Shown: positions 59,812 through 64,000 of the stretch, piece after piece
How the letters are laid out: each line of letters starts with the position of its first letter
Position numbering within the stretch: position 1 is the first letter of the stretch
NCBI GenBank assembly: GCA_041391505.1
Contig: JAWKNW010000006.1
Coordinates: 124,001 to 188,000, forward strand
Length of the DNA: 64,000 nt
DNA from: Rhodothermales bacterium
GTDB lineage: Bacteria > Bacteroidota > Rhodothermia > Rhodothermales > JAHQVL01
Direction: 5' to 3'
Translations under genes and position numbers: made by a program
Notes under the pieces: generated by a model
The model's database searches: none
Told to the model about the DNA's origin: nothing
What the model saw: the letters and a program-made list of their open reading frames with translations, nothing else

Positions 59812-59955
59812 GCCCTGTCATCGCGACCGTACGCAGCGGCCATAGCCGATGCGGAAGCGGAGCGACCTCCCGGAGCTGGCGCTGAGTTTACTCTCTGGAT
59901 GTCCCTCTACTACCGCGCCGGCTGGTGCCGCCGCTTTCGATCGGGATGACAGGGC
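59812..59955. mobile_element. 144-bp element with 15-bp terminal inverted repeats (MITE-like)
   Basis: Left end GCCCTGTCATCGCGA (59812-59826) matches the reverse complement of the right end TCGGGATGACAGGGC (59941-59955) at 14 of 15 bases. The inside is non-coding and reminiscent of the CATCCTGAGCG...GGACCTCC-type dispersed intergenic elements known from several bacteria. It fills most of the 308-base gap between DUF2059 and argH, which otherwise holds nothing. No target-site duplication could be confirmed. Confidence 0.6.
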
Positions 59956-60059
59956 AGCTCAATAAACACCACCACGCTGCGCGGCACTCAACCTCATTGG
60001 AAAAACGGTTCTGGCGAATTAGAGATCTTAAAAGAACAGCAAGGTAGGGAGAGCCGTCT

Positions 60060-61364
60060 TCAGTTCTTCCCTGCCCAACCCGCGAACGCAGCCACGCGCT
60101 CCCGGATGGGCGCAATAGCCAGTTTCCCGGGGAAGCCGGCGACTTTGTAGGCATCGAGCGCCTGTTCGAGGTCGACCTGCCCGATCTGGCTCACCTCCCG
60201 GGCGGCTTCGCGGTAGGCATCCCGGAACGGCATGCCGGCGGCCACTTTTTCCAGCGCCGCCGCCGTCGCAAACAGCTCGCTCGACGTGGCGCGGCGCATG
60301 GCTTCCAGGTCGAACTCGACGCCGGGCAGGAGCTGCCGCATGGCGTCGAGCATGTCGGTCGTGACCGCTTCGCTGCGCATCGTGGCCTCCTTCGTCAGCT
60401 GGAGGTCGCGGTGGTAGCCCGAAGGCATGTTGGCCGGCAGCGTCAGCAGGATCTGCATCTCGGCGATGACGCGGTGGTAGCTGGCGCGGATGAGTTCGAG
60501 CACATCCGGATTCTGCTTCTGCGGCATGATGCTGCTGCCGGTGCAGAAGGCCGCCGGCAGCCTGACGAACGCGAACTCGGACGTATTGAACAGCACGAGG
60601 TCGCTTGCCATCCGGTTGAGCGTCGCGGCGACCTGGGCGAATGCGTGGACGACGTGCAGTTCCAGCTTGCCGCGCGAGAGTTGCACGGCGGTGACGTGCG
60701 TCTGGACGTCGGTGAAGCCGAGCGCTTCGGCGGTAAAGGCGCGCGGGAGGTCGAGGTACGGCACCCCGTAGCCGGCGGCGCTGCCGAGCGGCGAAGTATC
60801 CACCTGATCGAAGGCGGTCTTCAGAGCGGCCAGGTCCGACACGAGGAGTTCGGCGTATCCCATCGCCCACAGGCCGGCGGTCGTCGGCATGGCGCGCTGC
60901 AGGTGCGTGTAGCCAGGCATGATCGACCGCTCGTGCCGCGCTCCGAGGTCGCAGAGCGCCGTCGCCAGATCGATGGCGCCGGCGGCGATCTGGCGCACGC
61001 GGTCCTTCAGAAACAGCCGCAAGGCCGTCAGCACCTGGTCGTTTCGGGATCGGCCGGTATGGATCCGTTTACCGGTGTCGCCGAGCCGCTTCACGAGTTC
61101 GCCCTCGAGCACGGTGTGGCAATCCTCATCCTCCAGGCGCACGACCAGCTCGCCGGAAACAGCCAGGGGCCGGATGTCGTCCAGCGCTTGCTCGATCTGT
61201 TTCAGCTCCTCGCCGGTCAGTATGCCGATCCGGGCCAGACCGCGCGCATGGCCGCGCGTGCCGTCTACGTCGTAGGGCAGCAGTCTGGTATCCCATCGGT
61301 AATCCTCACCCACCGTGAAGCGGGTGACCCAGGCGGCGACGTCGGTATCTTTTTTCCACAGCAT
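60060..61364 (-). CDS. argH: Argininosuccinate lyase
   Basis: Last step of arginine synthesis: argininosuccinate to arginine and fumarate. From ATG 61364 it has 434 aa; the frame stays open far upstream into argE, but the fold starts here (MLWKKDTDVAAWVTRFTVGE). Conserved: HTGRSRNDQVLTALRLFLKD, MPGYTHLQRAMPTTAGLWA, and the catalytic loop CTGSSIMPQKQNPDVLELIR. Fourth gene of argF'-argB-argE-argH. 50 bases after argE, with a small word repeat in the gap. Confidence 0.97.
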   Translation of the reverse strand: MLWKKDTDVAAWVTRFTVGEDYRWDTRLLPYDVDGTRGHARGLARIGILTGEELKQIEQALDDIRPLAVSGELVVRLEDEDCHTVLEGELVKRLGDTGKRIHTGRSRNDQVLTALRLFLKDRVRQIAAGAIDLATALCDLGARHERSIMPGYTHLQRAMPTTAGLWAMGYAELLVSDLAALKTAFDQVDTSPLGSAAGYGVPYLDLPRAFTAEALGFTDVQTHVTAVQLSRGKLELHVVHAFAQVAATLNRMASDLVLFNTSEFAFVRLPAAFCTGSSIMPQKQNPDVLELIRASYHRVIAEMQILLTLPANMPSGYHRDLQLTKEATMRSEAVTTDMLDAMRQLLPGVEFDLEAMRRATSSELFATAAALEKVAAGMPFRDAYREAAREVSQIGQVDLEQALDAYKVAGFPGKLAIAPIRERVAAFAGWAGKN

Positions 61365-61376
61365 GGCGGCGGGAAT

Positions 61377-61399
61377 GCAAATCGCACAATGCGGATTGC
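61377..61399. repeat. Imperfect inverted word between argE and argH
   Basis: GCAAATCGC and GCGGATTGC (7 of 9 pairing) around ACAAT; related GTAAATCGCAAATGG words occur between argF' and argB near 63330. May be a small regulatory hairpin or decayed repeat. Confidence 0.4.
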
Positions 61400-61414
61400 A
61401 AATTGGTTCGTGGA

Positions 61415-62503
61415 TCAGGTCTTGGGGGTGAAGTAGGCCTGGATGATGGCCTTGTAGGCTTCGACGGCTTCGTAGACGGAGGCGATTTCGATGTGCTCGT
61501 CGGGCGTATGCGAGCGAGGGCTTGGGCCGGGGCCGATCTTGACGGTCGGCACGTCCGGAAGGAAAATCCAGTCGGACGCCGTCGGCGAACCCATCGGCGA
61601 CCGGTCGGGGAGCGCCTGCCGGCATGCCTGTACGATCCGGGCGTCCACTGGGGTGGAGACCGGGATCAGCCGCTTGCTGTGGATCTCGACCGTCGACCGC
61701 ACGCGTTCCTGGATGAAGGCGACGAGTTCGTCGTGCGTGTACGCCGGCGTGGACCGGATGTCGACGTCGAACACGCACTGGTCGGGCACGACGTTGCGCG
61801 CGGTGCCACCCTGGATCATGGTGACGCTCAGCGTGGGCCGGCCGAGAAACGGATCGTCGCGGTCGAACGCAATCTGCTGGAGGCGCGCGATATCCGCCGC
61901 GGCCTTGTAGATCGCGTTGTCGCCCAGATGGGCGCGCGCGGCGTGGGCCGTACGTCCTTCCGCGCGGATCTTCAGGATCAGCAGTCCTTTCTGGGCCACG
62001 CACGGCGTCATCTCCGTGGGCTCGCCGACCAGCGCCGCATGGATGAGGGGAAGATGCGGGCGGAGTCGCTGCAGCCCGTTGTAGTCGCCGCCGATCTCTT
62101 CGCAAGTGGTCAGCGCCACCATCAACGTGCCCCACGGGGGCGTCCAGCCCGTGGCGGCCAGTTCAACGAGCGCCATCGTCATCGCGGCGCCGCTGGCCTT
62201 GGCGTCGACGGTGCCGCGGCCGTAGAGTTTGCCGTCCACCTCGGTCGGCGTAAACGGGTCGTACGGATGCTCGGCCGACGGCGGCACGACATCGAGGTGG
62301 GAGTTGAGCAGCAGGAGATCGGGCCCGTCGCCGATCCAGAAATACACGTTGTCGTCGAGCCGGCCCACGGAAATCCCCCGGTCGCGGACGTAGGTCTCGA
62401 CGAAGTCGGCGATGGGGCCTTCCGATGTGCTGATCGACGGGAAGCGGACCAGCGCTTTGAGGAGTTCGAGGACGTCGGTGGGATGCTCGGGCATGTCGCT
62501 CAC
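61415..62503 (-). CDS. argE: M20 deacetylase ArgE-type (N-acetylornithine or N-acetylcitrulline deacetylase)
   Basis: Zinc metallohydrolase of the M20 family, 362 aa. Conserved: LLLLNSHLDVVPPS (metal His, Asp), KLYGRGTVDAKASGAAM (bridging Asp), and TTCEEIGGDYNG (Glu-Glu). Because the neighbouring carbamoyltransferase is of the N-acyl type, the likely substrate is N-acetylcitrulline rather than N-acetylornithine (inference). GTG 62503 overlaps the argB stop (GTGA), implying coupled translation; ATG 62494 is an alternative. Sits between argB and argH. Confidence 0.9.
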   Translation of the reverse strand: MSDMPEHPTDVLELLKALVRFPSISTSEGPIADFVETYVRDRGISVGRLDDNVYFWIGDGPDLLLLNSHLDVVPPSAEHPYDPFTPTEVDGKLYGRGTVDAKASGAAMTMALVELAATGWTPPWGTLMVALTTCEEIGGDYNGLQRLRPHLPLIHAALVGEPTEMTPCVAQKGLLILKIRAEGRTAHAARAHLGDNAIYKAAADIARLQQIAFDRDDPFLGRPTLSVTMIQGGTARNVVPDQCVFDVDIRSTPAYTHDELVAFIQERVRSTVEIHSKRLIPVSTPVDARIVQACRQALPDRSPMGSPTASDWIFLPDVPTVKIGPGPSPRSHTPDEHIEIASVYEAVEAYKAIIQAYFTPKT

Positions 62504-63297
62504 AGGATCCGGGTGCCGCGGGAACGGGTGGCGAGGTCGTCGGGGGCGAGGACCCAGACGTCTGGGATGCCGGCTTTACGCGCGTCGAAGGCGACGGACA
62601 GCTTGACGAGCATGCCGCGGCTGATCCAGCCCGCCTCCGCGCCGGCCTCGAAGTCGGACGCGCTCATCGCGGAGATGACCGTTGCGGCGTCGGTCGCGTC
62701 GCGACGCACCCCGCCGGAGTCGGTGACGAGCGCAAACAGCGCCGCGCCGAGGGCGCGGGCGATGGCCGCCGCGATGGTGTCGGCGTTGACATTGTAGATC
62801 TGGCCGGCGTCGTCGACGCCGAGCGGCGCCACGATGGGGGTGTGGCCGCCGGCGAGCAGGGTCTGCAGGAGCGCCGGGCGGACCTCCTGGATGTCGCCGA
62901 CCCAGCCGAAGTCGACCTGCCTGCCGTCGATCGTCCAGGGCGGCCGGCGCTTCACCTGGACGGTCCCGCCATCCACGCCGCAGAGGCCGACGGCCGACAG
63001 GCCGGCGCGGCCGGCCATCGCGGCCAGGCGGCTGTTGAGTTCGCCGCGAACCGTCCACTGCATGATCTGCAGATCGAGATCGGTCGTCACCCGCCGGCCG
63101 TTGACGATCTCCGGCTCATGCCCGAGCCGGCGAGCCATCTCCGTGGCCTGCGGGCCCCCGCCGTGCACGACGACGAGCGGCATCTCGTTTCGCAGCGCGC
63201 GAACGGACGACCAGAACACCTCCATGGCGGCCGGATCCTCGATCAGCGAGCCTCCAATCTTGAGGACGGCGGGCGAGGCGGGGGAAGTTGTGCTCAT
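62500..63297 (-). CDS. argB: Acetylglutamate kinase
   Basis: Phosphorylates N-acetylglutamate (or N-acylglutamate) in arginine synthesis. It has 265 aa. Conserved: LKIGGSLIEDP, VVHGGGPQATEMARRLG, NGRRVTTDLDLQIMQWTV, NVNADTIAAAIARALGAAL and TDSGGVRRD. The fold is the short form without the N-terminal helix that mediates arginine-feedback hexamers, so feedback inhibition may be absent (inference). Coupled to argE by a 4-base overlap. Confidence 0.95.
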   Translation of the reverse strand: MSTTSPASPAVLKIGGSLIEDPAAMEVFWSSVRALRNEMPLVVVHGGGPQATEMARRLGHEPEIVNGRRVTTDLDLQIMQWTVRGELNSRLAAMAGRAGLSAVGLCGVDGGTVQVKRRPPWTIDGRQVDFGWVGDIQEVRPALLQTLLAGGHTPIVAPLGVDDAGQIYNVNADTIAAAIARALGAALFALVTDSGGVRRDATDAATVISAMSASDFEAGAEAGWISRGMLVKLSVAFDARKAGIPDVWVLAPDDLATRSRGTRIL

Positions 63298-63487
63298 AGG
63301 TGGCTTGAGGCGCTATAAGCGCAAAATGGACAGCGTAAATCGCAAATGGTCTTGATGTTCATCGCACCGGTCTATGCAAACGTCAACGGTTGAATGACAC
63401 TCTCAGAGGATTCTCGCACGCAAGCGCATCCAATCTGCGATGTGCCTTTTACGATGTGAGCTGGCTATCTGCTGTGAGTTAATGGCC
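63298..63487. other. 190-base gap between argF' and argB with word repeats
   Basis: Holds no gene. Contains GCGATTTACGCTG-type and GATGTG-type words (for example GTAAATCGCAAATGG near 63331 and TGCGATGTGCC near 63437) similar to the words around argH. No arginine-operator (ARG box) could be identified with confidence. Confidence 0.4.
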
Positions 63488-64000
63488 TTACAGTAAGTCC
63501 CAGATATGCTCCAGGATCGCTTTCTGGGCGTGAAGGCGAAACTCGGCCTGGAGGAGGTGGATGGTGCTGGGTCCGTCGAGCACGGCGTCGTCGACGACGA
63601 CGTTGCGGCGGACGGGGAGGCAGTGCATGAAACGGCCGTTGGCTGTTCGGTCCATGATGGCCCGGGTAACGCGCCAGTCGCGGTGTGCGGCGCGGATCGC
63701 CGCTTCCTCGTCGGCGCCGGCGTAGACCGCCGGCCCGCTCCAGGCTTTGGCGTAGACGATATCGGCGCCCTCGCAGGCGGCGGACTGGTCGTCCGAGATC
63801 GAAAACTGCGCGCCGTGCTGGTGAGCGTACCCTTCGGCCAGGTCGAGGATGCGGCTGTCCAGGACATACGGCGGCGGGCAGGCGAGTGTCACGTCCATCC
63901 CGAGGCGCGCCGCCGTCAGCAGCGCCGAGTTGGGCACGGCCATGGGGAGGGCGCGGGGATGGTAGCACCAGGTGAGGACGAACTTGCGCCGGCGGACCTT
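63488..64000 (-). CDS. argF': N-acetyl/N-succinyl-ornithine carbamoyltransferase (ArgF'), N-terminus outside window
   Basis: C-terminal half (about 170 codons) of an aspartate/ornithine carbamoyltransferase-fold enzyme. Visible: KFVLTWCYHPRALPMAVPNS, GMDVTLACPPPYVLD, DIVYAKAWSGPAVY and HCLPVRRNVVVDDAVLDGPS. HCLPVRRNV is the form found in N-acetylornithine or N-succinylornithine transcarbamylases rather than HCLPA-type OTCases. Which acyl group it uses depends on a loop outside the window. First gene of the arginine run. Confidence 0.9.
   Translation of the reverse strand, partial: KVRRRKFVLTWCYHPRALPMAVPNSALLTAARLGMDVTLACPPPYVLDSRILDLAEGYAHQHGAQFSISDDQSAACEGADIVYAKAWSGPAVYAGADEEAAIRAAHRDWRVTRAIMDRTANGRFMHCLPVRRNVVVDDAVLDGPSTIHLLQAEFRLHAQKAILEHIWDLL

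Noticed and set aside
59755..59949. 64-codon open frame inside the 144-bp inverted-repeat element
   Set aside because: No transposase likeness; the element looks non-coding.
61365..62135. Upstream extension of the argH frame to 691 codons
   Set aside because: The extra part lies wholly within argE in another frame and is Arg/Pro-rich; the lyase fold begins at ATG 61364.
1..64000. tRNA, rRNA, CRISPR, prophage or defence genes
   Set aside because: Looked for T-loop words, ribosomal cores, spaced repeats, integrases and transposases in the gaps; none was convincing.

Overview
The window looks like chromosomal core DNA from a GC-rich member of the Bacteroidota/Rhodothermota group (Rhodothermia-like). 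Pointers to this are a type IX secretion (T9SS) sorting domain, DUF4270, DUF4175, DUF2851 and DUF3467 proteins, a single-domain GT5 'glycogen synthase', a DUF1800/DUF1501 pair, WG-repeat lipoproteins, and an arginine cluster with a carbamoyltransferase of the N-acylornithine type. Taxonomy is inferred from gene content only. I see no rRNA, tRNA, CRISPR array, phage or insertion-sequence transposase. About 50 protein genes fill the window; each end cuts one gene (lon at the left, an argF-type carbamoyltransferase at the right).

Layout. 0-10 kb: lon, an orphan hybrid histidine kinase, a CBS-domain cystathionine beta-synthase/cysteine synthase with a DUF3467 gene, an LptF/LptG permease, sucC, an orphan Fe3+-type ABC ATPase coupled to a GNAT gene, and a BON-like gene. 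10.7-21 kb: one minus-strand run read as GT5-like protein, DUF4270 lipoprotein, outer-membrane barrel, TPR protein, (terminator), enolase, FtsB/DivIC, ROK kinase, LptD. 21-30 kb: DCC thiol protein, a giant Gln-rich DUF4175 protein, glgC, a lipoprotein and a TonB-dependent receptor. 30-38 kb: HDOD, ABM, DUF2851, pyrF, a divergent VLCAD-type acyl-CoA dehydrogenase, and twin WG-repeat lipoproteins. 38.5-49 kb: DUF1501-T9SS/DUF1800 pair, serS, an RmlD-like reductase, a small barrel protein, an acyl-CoA thioesterase, a secreted GATase-like protein and a large TPR protein. 49-57 kb: dxr-rseP-uppS-bamA-ompH-ompH, an isoprenoid and outer-membrane assembly operon. 57-64 kb: panB, surE, a DUF2059 protein and the minus-strand arginine cluster argF'-argB-argE-argH.

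Common thread: a large share of the genes build or decorate the cell envelope (LptD, LptG-like, BamA, two Skp/OmpH chaperones, UppS, RseP, T9SS cargo, lipoproteins, TPR proteins). The rest is central metabolism. The least understood parts are the GT5-like/DUF4270/barrel/TPR block, the DUF1800/DUF1501 pair, the WG-repeat twins and the GATase-like/TPR pair. Intergenic DNA also carries several recurring word-like repeat families and one 144-bp element with terminal inverted repeats.
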